A stretch of DNA of 64,000 bases from UBA2334 sp964396895 (GCA_964396895.1 CAYNGJ010000018.1:1-64000); one strand, 5' to 3'; shown: positions 1 through 9,074, counted from the stretch's first letter. Notes: generated by a model from the sequence alone, not told the origin. A program made the numbers and translations.

Positions 1-1
1 T

Positions 2-1120
2 GCCGCCGCTGCGGCTGGTTGCCAACGCCGCTTTTTGAATATTTCAGGGCCGACTTATTACGTAGCATCAATTTTTGCTCAATTCATTTGGATGCCGGTA
101 ATACTGCTATTCCCTAGACTACGGCCCAATGCAGCAAATTCAGAGGCACGAGTTAACATAAATTTTATATTTTTATATTCCTTTTGTGTTATGGTGATTG
201 CCCTAGTTAGTAATTGGCGAACCACTTTATTTAGCGGTATATTTATATTCGCTGGCATTTTCTTATTTGCGGCCCTGCTTCAACACTTTGATTTGAAAAG
301 TGTTGTCACCCCTGGGAAAATCGCGCTAGCGATTGGGGGAGTTTTTCTTGTAGCTGGCCCGCTGGTAGACATGGGCTATGCAATGGTCGCGGTCCGAGGA
401 GCTAGAACCAATTTATCTGCGATGGACTTTCTTAGTGAAACAATAAGTGTTTACGGCGACGAAAATATAATTAGCCGGACTAAGAAACTATATCGGTCAG
501 ACGGTGATGTTCCAACAAGGAGTTTCGTATGGGATGAAGAATATCTAAGCAATGGCATTGCCAATCGCATGGTAAATCTTAAAATTTCTGATAATTGTCT
601 TTTTTATGCGGAGGAGGTTGGGCATGCGAGTAGCTACATGCAAGAAGAGATTTTGAGGCAGGTTGGCGCTTTTGTCCCCAATGTATTTTTATCAATATTT
701 AGTTTAAATCGTGAAGCAAAGATTGATACGGCGAACTATTCGATAGGCGATTATCTATATAGCTTGGCCATAAATAACCCCGACGTTCTCGGGTCAGCTG
801 TAATTAGTAGTATGCCTGGTGTTGGAATGGCAATATTTGGTTATTGGTACATCCCGCTTTTGATGCCATTATTTTTTGTCATTTTTATGATGTTTGATTC
901 ACTCGTATTAATAAAAGATAATAAGGTTATATTTTCGTATATGTTTTTTGTCATGTTTGCTTTAATATTTAACTACTTTAATGACAGGCACGTTTACACT
1001 TATGAGTTTAGATTCATATTGCGAACTTATTTCGAATCGGTCATTGTTTTAATTTTAACGATGAAATTTATTCGATTTATTTCCAATGTCTTACCAAGTG
1101 CTCGGCCCATCCAAGGTTAA
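2..1120 (+). CDS. Membrane protein, probable O-antigen/EPS repeat-unit polymerase (5' partial)
   Basis: The frame stays open to the left edge of the window, so the gene probably starts upstream; the first possible internal start is a TTG at 35. The visible 360 or so residues contain at least seven hydrophobic segments, with a soluble loop of roughly 130 residues between the fourth and fifth. That layout is seen in Wzy-type polymerases, which join undecaprenyl-linked repeat units in the periplasm. These proteins share little sequence, so the role is inferred from topology and from the glycosyltransferase neighbours. The stop is 2 bases before the next ATG, which indicates an operon. The DNA is far more AT-rich than the rest of the window, a sign of recent transfer. 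A flippase or other polytopic EPS protein remains possible. Confidence 0.6.
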   Translation, partial: AAAAAGCQRRFLNISGPTYYVASIFAQFIWMPVILLFPRLRPNAANSEARVNINFIFLYSFCVMVIALVSNWRTTLFSGIFIFAGIFLFAALLQHFDLKSVVTPGKIALAIGGVFLVAGPLVDMGYAMVAVRGARTNLSAMDFLSETISVYGDENIISRTKKLYRSDGDVPTRSFVWDEEYLSNGIANRMVNLKISDNCLFYAEEVGHASSYMQEEILRQVGAFVPNVFLSIFSLNREAKIDTANYSIGDYLYSLAINNPDVLGSAVISSMPGVGMAIFGYWYIPLLMPLFFVIFMMFDSLVLIKDNKVIFSYMFFVMFALIFNYFNDRHVYTYEFRFILRTYFESVIVLILTMKFIRFISNVLPSARPIQG

Positions 1121-1122
1121 CA

Positions 1123-2118
1123 ATGAAGCCAAAAGATTATGCCATTCGTGGCTTAAAAAAACTGTACAGATTTCTCTGGGGAAAGAAGTTCCTCAATCCA
1201 GAGTGTGATATTGATAGACAATCGGCTAACGCCAAGATATTCGCACTGTTAAGCGGGTCATTGCCTTGCATGATTTCTCGTTTTGGCACCACGGAGCTAA
1301 ATTGCATAAATAATTACTTGTGCGCTCATGCGTCGGGCGATTACCCCTCTCGGATTCTTCAATATATCACCGATAACACTCATACACCATGGTGGAATGA
1401 AGATCATTTTAAAATAATGAGTCTTTACTCTGGTATATTTCCACCTTGCCAAGATACAAGCGAAAGGTTTTCTCAGCGTAATTTGCAGGATATTCCATTA
1501 ATTGATCTTTTGGGCTCATTTCAATATTACGAAAAGTTTATGCCTCTTAAACCTGACGTACTCAAAGTTCAGTTGGAAACGCTCTATCCATTTTTTGTTG
1601 AACGCCCATGGACTGCAGCCCTTAAGGGGAAAAATGTGTTGATTGTTCATCCGTTTGACTTCTCCATTCGAAGTCAATACGAGAGAAGAAAGCAACTATT
1701 TGATAACCCTGATGTATTGCCTGACTTCAATCTAATTACTTTTCGAGCAATTCAGTCGGTAGCTGGTACGAAAGTGCCCTATAAAGATTGGTTTGAGGCA
1801 CTTAAGTACATGGAAGACAAGATATCAAACATCGATTTTGATGTATGCATCTTGGGCTGCGGAGCCTATGGTCTGCCACTTGCTGCGCATGTCAAGCGGA
1901 TGGGCAGGAAGGCAGTGCATTTAGGCGGCGGTACGCAACTTCTTTTTGGCATCAAAGGAAAACGCTGGGAAGAGCAATATGAAAGAGAATTGGAGTATCG
2001 CCCAGGTCAATCGATTAATACTAATTATGTAGATTTGTTTAATGAGCATTGGGTTTACCCAGATGAAAGTGAGAAGCCTAAAGATGCGTTGAAAGTTGAA
2101 AATGCGTGCTACTGGTGA
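1123..2118 (+). CDS. Conserved protein of EPS loci, possible GT-D-fold glycosyltransferase
   Basis: 331 residues, no signal peptide or membrane segments, so cytoplasmic. An N-terminal ISRFGTTEL (about residues 50-58) resembles the RFGxGE-type motif of the GT-D (DUF1792) glycosyltransferase fold. The C-terminal part carries a Gly-rich stretch, GCGAYGLPLAAHVKRMG, followed by HLGGGTQLLFGIKG; I recall similar stretches in uncharacterised polysaccharide-locus proteins. The assignment to GT-D is inference from short motifs. It starts 2 bases after the preceding gene and shares its low GC content, so the two likely arrived together. The next reading frame overlaps its end, suggesting coupled translation. 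Confidence 0.55.
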   Translation: MKPKDYAIRGLKKLYRFLWGKKFLNPECDIDRQSANAKIFALLSGSLPCMISRFGTTELNCINNYLCAHASGDYPSRILQYITDNTHTPWWNEDHFKIMSLYSGIFPPCQDTSERFSQRNLQDIPLIDLLGSFQYYEKFMPLKPDVLKVQLETLYPFFVERPWTAALKGKNVLIVHPFDFSIRSQYERRKQLFDNPDVLPDFNLITFRAIQSVAGTKVPYKDWFEALKYMEDKISNIDFDVCILGCGAYGLPLAAHVKRMGRKAVHLGGGTQLLFGIKGKRWEEQYERELEYRPGQSINTNYVDLFNEHWVYPDESEKPKDALKVENACYW

Positions 2119-2135
2119 GTGACGACACTTCGGTT

Positions 2136-2858
2136 ATGAATGCCATATACAAAATTTTTGCGCATAATTGGTTTGCCATCGTGTATTTCAATTTTAAAAT
2201 GCTGCCCTTCCGGCAGGCAATTAAGCTCCCATTTGACTTTTATTACAAGATTAGGTTTGAACACTTGTCTGGTAAAGTGACGCTGAATGTTGATCATATT
2301 AAAAGAGGCATGATCAAGTTTGGTGGCCGTGGTTCTGAGATGTTTGGGCGCGGTACAACCGTCATAGATCTAAGGGGAAATTCAGTCTTCTATGGCGTGG
2401 CTGAATTTGGTCATGGGAGTTTGTTGCGGATAGAGCAACGTGCCACCGCATCTTTTGGTAGAGAAGTGCGGCTTGGTGCATTTTCAAAGATATTTTGCGC
2501 TCATTCGGTTGCGTTTGCCGATGAAATAGATTTTAGTTGGGAGTGTCAAATATTTGATACTAACTTTCATTATCTTAGAGATATTGGGTCTGGCGTGATA
2601 GAACCTTTGGTCATGCCAGTGCATATCGGCTCTTTTAACTGGTTTGGGAATCGGGTCACAGTTACGAAAGGCACCAAAACTCCTGATCATTTTGTGTGTG
2701 CTTCCAATAGTTTATGCAATAAAGATTATTCAAGTTTCGCTCCACATTCTGTCGTCGGCGGTTATCCGGCCAAGTTGATATCTAGTGGAATGCAGCGCGT
2801 GTTTGAGAATCTTGAAGACGTTGGTGCGTTGGCAGCATCGGCTGAAGAAAAAAGTTGA
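2136..2858 (+). CDS. Hexapeptide-repeat (LbH) acyltransferase
   Basis: About 240 residues. The second half has the spaced short hydrophobic/Gly pattern of left-handed beta-helix acyltransferases (FGREVRLGAFSKIF, then HIGSFNWFGNRVTV) and ends with SVVGGYPAKLI, the usual C-terminal signature of sugar O-acetyltransferases. The expected role is acetylation, or other acylation, of a sugar residue in the repeat unit, in the cytoplasm. A GTG at 2106 would overlap the previous gene; the ATG at 2136 lies 18 bases after that gene's stop and is preferred. It belongs to the AT-rich block. Confidence 0.75.
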   Translation: MNAIYKIFAHNWFAIVYFNFKMLPFRQAIKLPFDFYYKIRFEHLSGKVTLNVDHIKRGMIKFGGRGSEMFGRGTTVIDLRGNSVFYGVAEFGHGSLLRIEQRATASFGREVRLGAFSKIFCAHSVAFADEIDFSWECQIFDTNFHYLRDIGSGVIEPLVMPVHIGSFNWFGNRVTVTKGTKTPDHFVCASNSLCNKDYSSFAPHSVVGGYPAKLISSGMQRVFENLEDVGALAASAEEKS

Positions 2859-2860
2859 AT

Positions 2861-3697
2861 ATGAGAAAGATTGCAGTATTGCTCACTTGCTTTAATAGGC
2901 GCACGACCACCCTACGTTGTTTGGAGCGTGTTTTTCAGCTGATGCCTGACGTTGATGTCTATCTTGTTGACGACCTGTCGACTGACGGCACGGCGTCGGC
3001 AGTAGCTGTAACTTTTCCGCAAGTGCACCTAATTGCTGGTACTGGCGATTTGTTTTGGAATCGTGGCATGCACTTGGCCTGGGAGCATGCCAAAGATAGC
3101 AGTTACTCGCATTATCTCTGGCTCAATGACGATGTGCTGTTGCACGATAGTTGCTTTACCGAATTATTGGCGTGCTCAGTCCTCTGCTGCCACCAGGCCA
3201 TTATTTCCGGTCTTATTGAGTCGCACGATGGCAATGAGGTTATTTACGGCGGCACCAACCCCGACAAGGGCCTGTTGACCCCCACAGGTGGCATGCAAGC
3301 CATTACCAATATGAATGGCAATGTGGTTTTGGTGCCTTCTGCGGTGTTTTCAAAGCTGGGCAACTTGGATCCCCATTTCCACCATGATCTGGGTGATGTG
3401 GACTACGGTTTGCGAGCAAAACTGCACGGTGTTCAGGTGCTTACGACCCGCATGGCTGTGGGCAGTTGCGATCGCAACAATGCCTGCCGAGTTCGGCTCT
3501 GGGGCTCAAGCCTTAAGGCGCGCTTCAAAAAACTTTATTCCCCGCTGGGTAACCATCCCGGGATTAATTTCTATTTCAGGCGCACGCATTACGGCTGGAG
3601 CAATGCCGCCGCCTATTTTGTGTTCATCCATATGCTCAACATTGCACCTGATAGACTTGTGTGGTGGGCGTTTGGTAGCAAATATGTGCCAGACTAA
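2861..3697 (+). CDS. Family 2 glycosyltransferase
   Basis: 278 residues with a GT-A fold pattern: an N-terminal IAVLLTCFNR, VDDLSTDGT for nucleotide binding at about 32-40, and the LNDDV metal-binding DxD-like motif near residue 90. It adds one sugar from a nucleotide-sugar donor to the lipid-linked repeat unit at the cytoplasmic membrane face. The donor and linkage cannot be read from the sequence. ATG 2861 lies just after the upstream stop at 2856-2858; a TTG at 2855 overlaps that stop and is less likely. GC content is intermediate between the AT-rich block and the rest of the locus. Confidence 0.85.
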   Translation: MRKIAVLLTCFNRRTTTLRCLERVFQLMPDVDVYLVDDLSTDGTASAVAVTFPQVHLIAGTGDLFWNRGMHLAWEHAKDSSYSHYLWLNDDVLLHDSCFTELLACSVLCCHQAIISGLIESHDGNEVIYGGTNPDKGLLTPTGGMQAITNMNGNVVLVPSAVFSKLGNLDPHFHHDLGDVDYGLRAKLHGVQVLTTRMAVGSCDRNNACRVRLWGSSLKARFKKLYSPLGNHPGINFYFRRTHYGWSNAAAYFVFIHMLNIAPDRLVWWAFGSKYVPD

Positions 3698-3712
3698 ATT
3701 GGAAAATCTGAA

Positions 3713-4870
3713 TTGAAAATCCTTCATGTAATCTCCAGCGTCAACCCCAAAAGCGGTGGCCCGATTGAGGGTATTCGCCAATTGCATCGCCCAATGCACG
3801 CCTTGGGCGCCAAGATTGTCGTAGTGTGTTGTGATGCGCCCGATGCACCTTGGCTTGCAAACATCGGCTTGGCCAAAGTAATAGCGCTTGGCCCTTCTCG
3901 CCTGGGGTATGCGTACACCCCCGCGCTCTTATCATGGCTGCGCGCGCATGCTGCAGAGTACGACGCCGTAATCGTTAATGGCCTGTGGCAGTACCACGGC
4001 TTTGCTGTGTGGCTGGCATTGGCGGGCAGCCGGATTCCTTATTACGTGTTCACGCACGGCATGCTCGACCCATGGTTCAAACACACTTATCCGCTCAAAC
4101 ATTTAAAAAAGTGGCTCTACTGGTTCTGGGCGGAATACCGCGTACTGCGCGATGCCCGCCGTGTCATCTTCACCTGCGAAGACGAGAAACTGCTGGCCCG
4201 TGAGTCTTTCTGGCTCTACAAGGCCAACGAGGCAGTTACCAGCTACGGCACATCCAGTCCACCTGGGAACGAAGCAGAGTTGAAAGAGGTTTTTTTAGCC
4301 TCGCAGCCATCATTGCGTGGGCTTAGGCTGCTACTGTTTTTGAGTCGCATCCAAGAGAAAAAGGGCTGCGATCTGTTGATCGAAGCCTTTGCCAAGGTGG
4401 CTGCTACTGACCCCAGCTTGCAGCTGGTCATGGCCGGGCCAGACCAAAGCGGCTGGCAGGGCACCCTGCAGGCGCAGGCTACCCGCCTGGGCATTGCCGA
4501 GCGCATCACTTGGACGGGCATGTTGCAAGGTGACCTGAAGTGGGGTGCGTTTTACGCATCCGAGGTGTTTTGCCTTTCTTCCCACCAGGAAAACTTTGGC
4601 ATTGTGGTGGCCGAGGCACTGGCGTGTGGCAAGCCGGTGTTGATTAGCAACAAGGTCAACATCTGGCGCGAGATAGAGGCGGACAAGGCCGGCTTTGTCG
4701 ATACCGACACAGTGGAAGGCACTCTACGCAACCTGGAACGGTGGCTGTCGTTGTCAGCGTCAGAGTACACGGCCATGTCAGAGCGGGCGGTTGCAACCTT
4801 TAAGAGCCGCTTTCACATTGACCGGGCTGCGCAGCGGTTGCTGGAAATTATTCGGGAGTCCGTCCGATGA
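3713..4870 (+). CDS. Family 4 (GT-B) glycosyltransferase
   Basis: 385 residues. The N-terminal Rossmann domain starts ILHVISSVNPKSGGP, with the Gly-rich acceptor-side loop. The C-terminal donor domain carries LFLSRIQEKKGCDLLIEAF and, near residue 300, the EXnE region ENFGIVVAEALACGKPV. These are typical of retaining GT4 enzymes of EPS and O-antigen pathways. Translation begins with TTG, the only start positioned correctly behind a GGAA sequence at 3701-3704. The stop overlaps the next ATG (ATGA), so the two genes are translationally coupled. Donor sugar unknown. Confidence 0.88.
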   Translation: MKILHVISSVNPKSGGPIEGIRQLHRPMHALGAKIVVVCCDAPDAPWLANIGLAKVIALGPSRLGYAYTPALLSWLRAHAAEYDAVIVNGLWQYHGFAVWLALAGSRIPYYVFTHGMLDPWFKHTYPLKHLKKWLYWFWAEYRVLRDARRVIFTCEDEKLLARESFWLYKANEAVTSYGTSSPPGNEAELKEVFLASQPSLRGLRLLLFLSRIQEKKGCDLLIEAFAKVAATDPSLQLVMAGPDQSGWQGTLQAQATRLGIAERITWTGMLQGDLKWGAFYASEVFCLSSHQENFGIVVAEALACGKPVLISNKVNIWREIEADKAGFVDTDTVEGTLRNLERWLSLSASEYTAMSERAVATFKSRFHIDRAAQRLLEIIRESVR

Positions 4871-5430
4871 TCATCCAAGGCAATGACCCCTATACAGGGC
4901 CGTCTTTTAGCATCTCGCACCGCATTCGCCGCCTGCTTTGGGGGGGTGTTTGGCTTCTGCTCTTTCGGCCTAGCCCCAGGCCTTTTCATGCTTGGCGTAA
5001 CTTATTGCTGCGGGCCTTCGGTGCCACCCTAGGTCAGCACGTGCACATCTACCCTTCGGTAAGGGTGTGGGCGCCTTGGAACCTCACTGTCGGCAACTTT
5101 GTGGGCATTGGCGATGGAACAAATGTGTACTGCATGGACCGCATTTCAATTGGCGAATATGCAGTGGTTTCACAGGGTACACATTTGTGCGCCGGTAGCC
5201 ACGACTTCAACAGTGCCAACTTTCAGTTGATAACGGCCCCCATCACCGTTGGAAGCCGCGTCTGGTTGTGTGCCGATTCGTTTGTCGGTCCCGGTGTAAC
5301 TATTGCTGAAGGCTCTGTCGTGGGAGCGCGCGGGGTTGTGTCAAAGTCGATTTCTGAACCGTGGTGCGTTTGGGCGGGTGTGCCCGTAAAGCGTGTGGGC
5401 ACACGCGAAAAGTCGAAAGTACTTGCATGA
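4867..5430 (+). CDS. wcaF: WcaF-type sugar O-acetyltransferase
   Basis: 187 residues, one LbH domain. The order of motifs (an N-terminal hydrophobic WGGVWLLLF, then FGATLGQHVHIYPS, GIGDGTNVYC, a GSHDFNS catalytic-His segment, and VWAGVPVKRVG at the end) matches the colanic-acid acetyltransferase WcaF family, which acetylates a fucose or other sugar of the repeat unit. The start overlaps the stop of the upstream glycosyltransferase and its own stop overlaps the next start, both as ATGA, so three genes are translated in a chain. The symbol reflects family membership; the polymer need not be colanic acid. Confidence 0.8.
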   Translation: MIIQGNDPYTGPSFSISHRIRRLLWGGVWLLLFRPSPRPFHAWRNLLLRAFGATLGQHVHIYPSVRVWAPWNLTVGNFVGIGDGTNVYCMDRISIGEYAVVSQGTHLCAGSHDFNSANFQLITAPITVGSRVWLCADSFVGPGVTIAEGSVVGARGVVSKSISEPWCVWAGVPVKRVGTREKSKVLA

Positions 5431-6293
5431 CAGGTATTTCGGTTTTGATCCTGACAAAGAACGAGCAGCAAGACCTGCCCGGTTGTCTGGCAAGTGTTGC
5501 TTGGGCGGACGATATTCACATATTTGACTCTGGCAGCACCGATGCAACCCACGCAATAGCCGAGCAGTTTGGTGCGCAGCTTACGGTGCGCGATTACGTC
5601 GGCAGCAAGTTGGCCTTTGGTGGCGATGAGGGTGCACATCGCACCTGGGGGTTGCGCAATATCGCGTTCAAGTACCCATGGGTTTTCGTGATTGACGCCG
5701 ACGAGCGCATGACGCCGGAGTTGGTGGCAGCGTGCCAGCAAGCGGCAACACAGCCCGCAGGAAATGTAGCTTTCAGCGTTCAGCGTCGCGATTTCTTTTT
5801 GGACACTTGGCTAAAACATGTGCAAACCTCACCGTTTTATGTGCGGCTCTTTCGTCCTGAAAAAGTTCACTACGAGCGACTCATCAACTGCGTATTGGTG
5901 CCAGATGGTTTGGTGGGCTCATTAGCTGGCTTTCTGGACCATTACCCGTTTAGCAAGGGAATGAACCATTGGCTTGACCGGCATAACGGCTATAGTCATT
6001 TTGAGGCCCAGCAGATAGTGGCAAACCGGCAAAAGGGCGGCACCTTCAGCCTAGCCAAGGCGTTTATGGCCAAAGACTTTCATGAGCGCCGCTATCACCA
6101 GAAAGAATTGTTCTACCGGCTGCCATTGCGCCCGGTCATCAAGTTTTTGGTGCTTTACATTGGCAAGCGTGGTTTCCTTGATGGGCGTGCAGGGTTGACT
6201 TACGCCATGCTGCAGTCTATCTACGAGTATTTCATTGTTTTGAAAACACGGGAAATTGAAGACCAGACGCGTGCTAACAGGATTCCCCCCTGA
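5427..6293 (+). CDS. Family 2 glycosyltransferase, WaaE/KdtX-like
   Basis: 288 residues. It opens with ISVLILTKNEQQDLPGCL and DSGSTDAT, then VIDADER near residue 90, the DxD metal site. The pattern resembles the WaaE/KdtX-like subgroup of GT2 enzymes (beta-1,4-glucosyl and similar transferases) rather than the GT2 at 2.9 kb. The open frame extends upstream to 5361, but ATG 5427 overlaps the wcaF stop as ATGA and is the probable start. It is the last gene of the tightly coupled run; a 133-base gap precedes galE. Confidence 0.85.
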   Translation: MTGISVLILTKNEQQDLPGCLASVAWADDIHIFDSGSTDATHAIAEQFGAQLTVRDYVGSKLAFGGDEGAHRTWGLRNIAFKYPWVFVIDADERMTPELVAACQQAATQPAGNVAFSVQRRDFFLDTWLKHVQTSPFYVRLFRPEKVHYERLINCVLVPDGLVGSLAGFLDHYPFSKGMNHWLDRHNGYSHFEAQQIVANRQKGGTFSLAKAFMAKDFHERRYHQKELFYRLPLRPVIKFLVLYIGKRGFLDGRAGLTYAMLQSIYEYFIVLKTREIEDQTRANRIPP

Positions 6294-6426
6294 TTGCCTT
6301 GACCTGGCGAAAGATCTGACCTCTGTAAAAATCTTTGCAATCTGGCCGCTCCATTTCTGCCGGGAGGGAGCTGTTGTTTTCTTTAGATTGAAATCTCGCA
6401 AAAATGCTATTACGGATTATTTGGCC

Positions 6427-7404
6427 ATGAATGTGTTTCTAGTGGGCGGCGCAGGCTACATAGGCAGCCACATGGTGTGGCAGTTGGCGCAGTACGGCGT
6501 GCATGTGGTGGTGCTAGACGACCTCAGCAGCGGCCATGCCGATGCCGTGCTGGGCGCAGAGCTGGTGCAAGGCAGCATGGCCAATGTGGCCTTGCTAAAC
6601 CGCGTGTTTGCCACGCACCGGTTTGATGCGGTCATGCACTTTGCATCGTTCATTCAGGTGGGTGAGTCGGTGGCTGACCCTGCCAAGTACTACGCCAACA
6701 ACGTGGCCAACACATTGCTGTTGCTAGACGCCATGCGCAGGCACGGGGTGGGGCAGTTCATTTTTTCGTCCACCGCCGCTGTGTTTGGTGAGCCCGCCTA
6801 TTGCCCCATTGACGAGGCGCACCCCCAAAGCCCCATCAACCCCTATGGCCGCAGCAAGCTGATGATTGAGCAGGTGCTGGCCGACTATGCGCGGGCCTAT
6901 GGACTGCGCTCTGTGGCGCTGCGCTATTTCAACGCAGCCGGTGCCCACCCCGATGCGCTGCTGGGCGAAAGGCACGAGCCAGAAACGCACCTTGTTCCCC
7001 TGGTGCTGCAAGCCGTCGCGGGCAAGCGCCCACACGTCAGCGTGTTTGGCACCGATTACCCCACGCCAGACGGCACCTGCATACGCGACTACATCCACAT
7101 CATGGACTTGGCCGATGCCCACTGGCGCGCCCTGCAATACCTGCAAGCCGGGGGCCAAACAGCAGTGTTCAACCTGGGCAACGGCGGGGGCTATTCGGTC
7201 AAGCAGGTCATTGACACGGCAGCCCAAGTCACTGGGCTGCCTGTGCCGGTGCAATATGGCACACGCCGCGCCGGTGATCCGGCCCGCTTGGTGGCCGATG
7301 CCACGCAGGCCCGGCAAGTGCTGGGGTGGCAGCCCCAATACGCTGAGCTGGAAACCATCGTGCGCCATGCGTGGCGGTGGGAGTGCAGGGCTTCTGGATG
7401 TTGA
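6427..7404 (+). CDS. galE: UDP-glucose 4-epimerase
   Basis: 325 residues, near the 338 of E. coli GalE. The NAD-binding GGAGYIGSH is at the extreme N-terminus, the catalytic Ser/Tyr/Lys set is visible as FSSTAAVFG and YGRSK, and RYFNAAGA follows. It interconverts UDP-glucose and UDP-galactose (or the GlcNAc pair) in the cytoplasm, feeding the galactosyltransferases of the locus. The frame is open further upstream to 6256, but homology begins at ATG 6427; no clear Shine-Dalgarno sequence is visible before it. The upstream 133 bases are AT-rich and could contain a promoter. Confidence 0.93.
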   Translation: MNVFLVGGAGYIGSHMVWQLAQYGVHVVVLDDLSSGHADAVLGAELVQGSMANVALLNRVFATHRFDAVMHFASFIQVGESVADPAKYYANNVANTLLLLDAMRRHGVGQFIFSSTAAVFGEPAYCPIDEAHPQSPINPYGRSKLMIEQVLADYARAYGLRSVALRYFNAAGAHPDALLGERHEPETHLVPLVLQAVAGKRPHVSVFGTDYPTPDGTCIRDYIHIMDLADAHWRALQYLQAGGQTAVFNLGNGGGYSVKQVIDTAAQVTGLPVPVQYGTRRAGDPARLVADATQARQVLGWQPQYAELETIVRHAWRWECRASGC

Positions 7405-7430
7405 ACAGTCTGCTATCCATTTAAACCAAC

Positions 7431-8453
7431 ATGACGTTATCAGCCGCTGCCCCGGTGGACTTTGCCGACATCACCCAGCTCATTGCAGCGGCGCGCGTGC
7501 GGGCCGTGCAAGCGGTCAACACCACGTTGATTGACCTGTATTGGCAGGTGGGCCAAATCATCAGCCAGCGCATCGCCCAGGCGCAGTGGGGCGATGGGGT
7601 GGTGGCACAGTTGTCCACGCACTTGGCGCACACGCAGCCGGGGCTGCGGGGGTTTACCCGGGCGAACCTGTTTCGCATGCGGCAGTTTTATGAGGCCTAC
7701 AAAGACGATGCAAAAGTCTCAGCACTGCTGCGACTTTTGCCGTGGACGCACAACCTGGTCATCCTCAACCAAAGCAAGCGCCCCGAGGAGCGGGAGTTTT
7801 ACCTGCGGCTGGCGGTGCAAGAAAAGTGGAGCAGCCGCGAGCTGGAGCGGCAGTTCAAAGCGGCCTTGTTTGAACGCACGGTGCTAAGCCCCACAAAAGT
7901 GTCAGCAGCGCTGTCACAAGTGCACCCCGACGCGCTGGGCGTGTTCAAAGACAGCTATGTGGTGGAGTTTTTGGGCTTGCCCCAGGGCCATGCCGAGGCT
8001 GATTTGCACCTGGGCCTGGTGCGCCACCTGAAAGACTTTTTGATTGAACTGGGCCGCGACTTTTGCTACGTGGGCAGCCAGTACCCCCTGCAGGTGGGTG
8101 GGCGGGACTTTGCGCTGGACTTGCTGTTTTTTCACCGGGGTTTGAATTGCCTGGTGGCCATCGAGCTGAAGATTGGCCGCTTTGAGCCCGAATATTTGGG
8201 CAAGCTGGGCTTTTACCTGGAGGCGCTGGACCGTGATGTGAAAAAGCCGCACGAGCAGGCTTCCATTGGCGTGCTGCTGTGTGCCAGCAAAGACGACGAG
8301 GTGGTGGAATACGCCCTGAGCCGCAGCCTGTCGCCCGCTCTCATTGCCGAATACCAAACCCAACTGCCCGACAAGGCCCTGCTGCAAGCCAAGCTGCACG
8401 AGCTGTTTTTGCAAAACGCACCAGATGCAGAGGCTGCAGATGCGCCGCAATAG
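7431..8453 (+). CDS. DUF1016 (YhcG-type) PD-(D/E)XK nuclease domain protein
   Basis: 340 residues. The N-terminal DUF1016 helical domain includes LYWQVGQIISQRI and GFTRANLFRMRQFYEAY; the C-terminal nuclease domain has DFALDLLFF followed by LVAIELKIGRFEPEYLGK, in which the D and the ExK triad of the PD-(D/E)XK fold are intact. Family members are linked to DNA or RNA degradation, restriction-modification and phage-defence islands; the physiological target is not settled. It has no evident role in polysaccharide synthesis, yet lies 26 bases behind galE in the same direction. Likely an accessory insertion into the EPS locus. Confidence 0.85.
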   Translation: MTLSAAAPVDFADITQLIAAARVRAVQAVNTTLIDLYWQVGQIISQRIAQAQWGDGVVAQLSTHLAHTQPGLRGFTRANLFRMRQFYEAYKDDAKVSALLRLLPWTHNLVILNQSKRPEEREFYLRLAVQEKWSSRELERQFKAALFERTVLSPTKVSAALSQVHPDALGVFKDSYVVEFLGLPQGHAEADLHLGLVRHLKDFLIELGRDFCYVGSQYPLQVGGRDFALDLLFFHRGLNCLVAIELKIGRFEPEYLGKLGFYLEALDRDVKKPHEQASIGVLLCASKDDEVVEYALSRSLSPALIAEYQTQLPDKALLQAKLHELFLQNAPDAEAADAPQ

Positions 8454-8471
8454 CTGGCGGGGTTGCGCGTG

Positions 8472-9074
8472 ATGCGTGGGGTGTATGCCGCTTTGTCTGC
8501 CGCCGTGGTGCTGGCCCTGTTTGTGGGGCTGAGCCAGGCAGAGGCGCGGGCCATTTACCACCCGTTTGACAAGTGGCTGCATGCCTCGGTGTTTTTTTTG
8601 GTGTGGTGGCTGGCGCGCATCAGCCTGTCGTGGCACGCGGCGTGGGTCACGCTGCTGGTGGTGGGTTTGGGTGGGGCTGAAGAATTGCGCCAGGCCTTTG
8701 CGCCCGGCCGCACGGCCGATTGGGCCGACATGGCCGCCAACACCGCTGGTGCGGGCGTGGCTGCGCTGCTGTATGCGGCGGTGCGCGGCCTGTGGGTGGC
8801 ACGCCAGGGTGTGGCTGGGCCTGCGCAAACCGAGGCCGAAGCCGATGCCCCGCCAGCCCATGCGCTGGATTGGCGGCTCGAGCTGCACCTGTGGCACTGG
8901 CGCTGGTACGGGGTGCTGCTGGCGGGCAGCAGCAGGCGGGCGCTGTCGCGCCAGCAGCGGGTGGTCACGGGTTGGGTGCTGGGTGCGTTGCTGGCCGGTG
9001 CGGTGCTGCTGGCGGCAGCGCTGGGCACGGCGGTGTTGATGCTCATTGCCGTGTCGCTGGGGCACTTGGGTTGA
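8472..9074 (+). CDS. VanZ-like membrane protein
   Basis: About 200 residues. After a first hydrophobic helix comes FDKWLHASVFF, then GAEELRQAFAPGRTADWADMAANTAG; the FDKxxH and ExxQ...PGRxxDxxD pattern is characteristic of VanZ-like proteins. A fourth hydrophobic segment and a charged stretch follow, and a final membrane segment lies near the C-terminus. VanZ-like proteins are often found in EPS loci of this group, but their biochemical role is not established. TTG 8463 and GTG 8469 are alternative starts just upstream of ATG 8472. It runs in the same direction as the DUF1016 gene, 18 bases away. Confidence 0.72.
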   Translation: MRGVYAALSAAVVLALFVGLSQAEARAIYHPFDKWLHASVFFLVWWLARISLSWHAAWVTLLVVGLGGAEELRQAFAPGRTADWADMAANTAGAGVAALLYAAVRGLWVARQGVAGPAQTEAEADAPPAHALDWRLELHLWHWRWYGVLLAGSSRRALSRQQRVVTGWVLGALLAGAVLLAAALGTAVLMLIAVSLGHLG

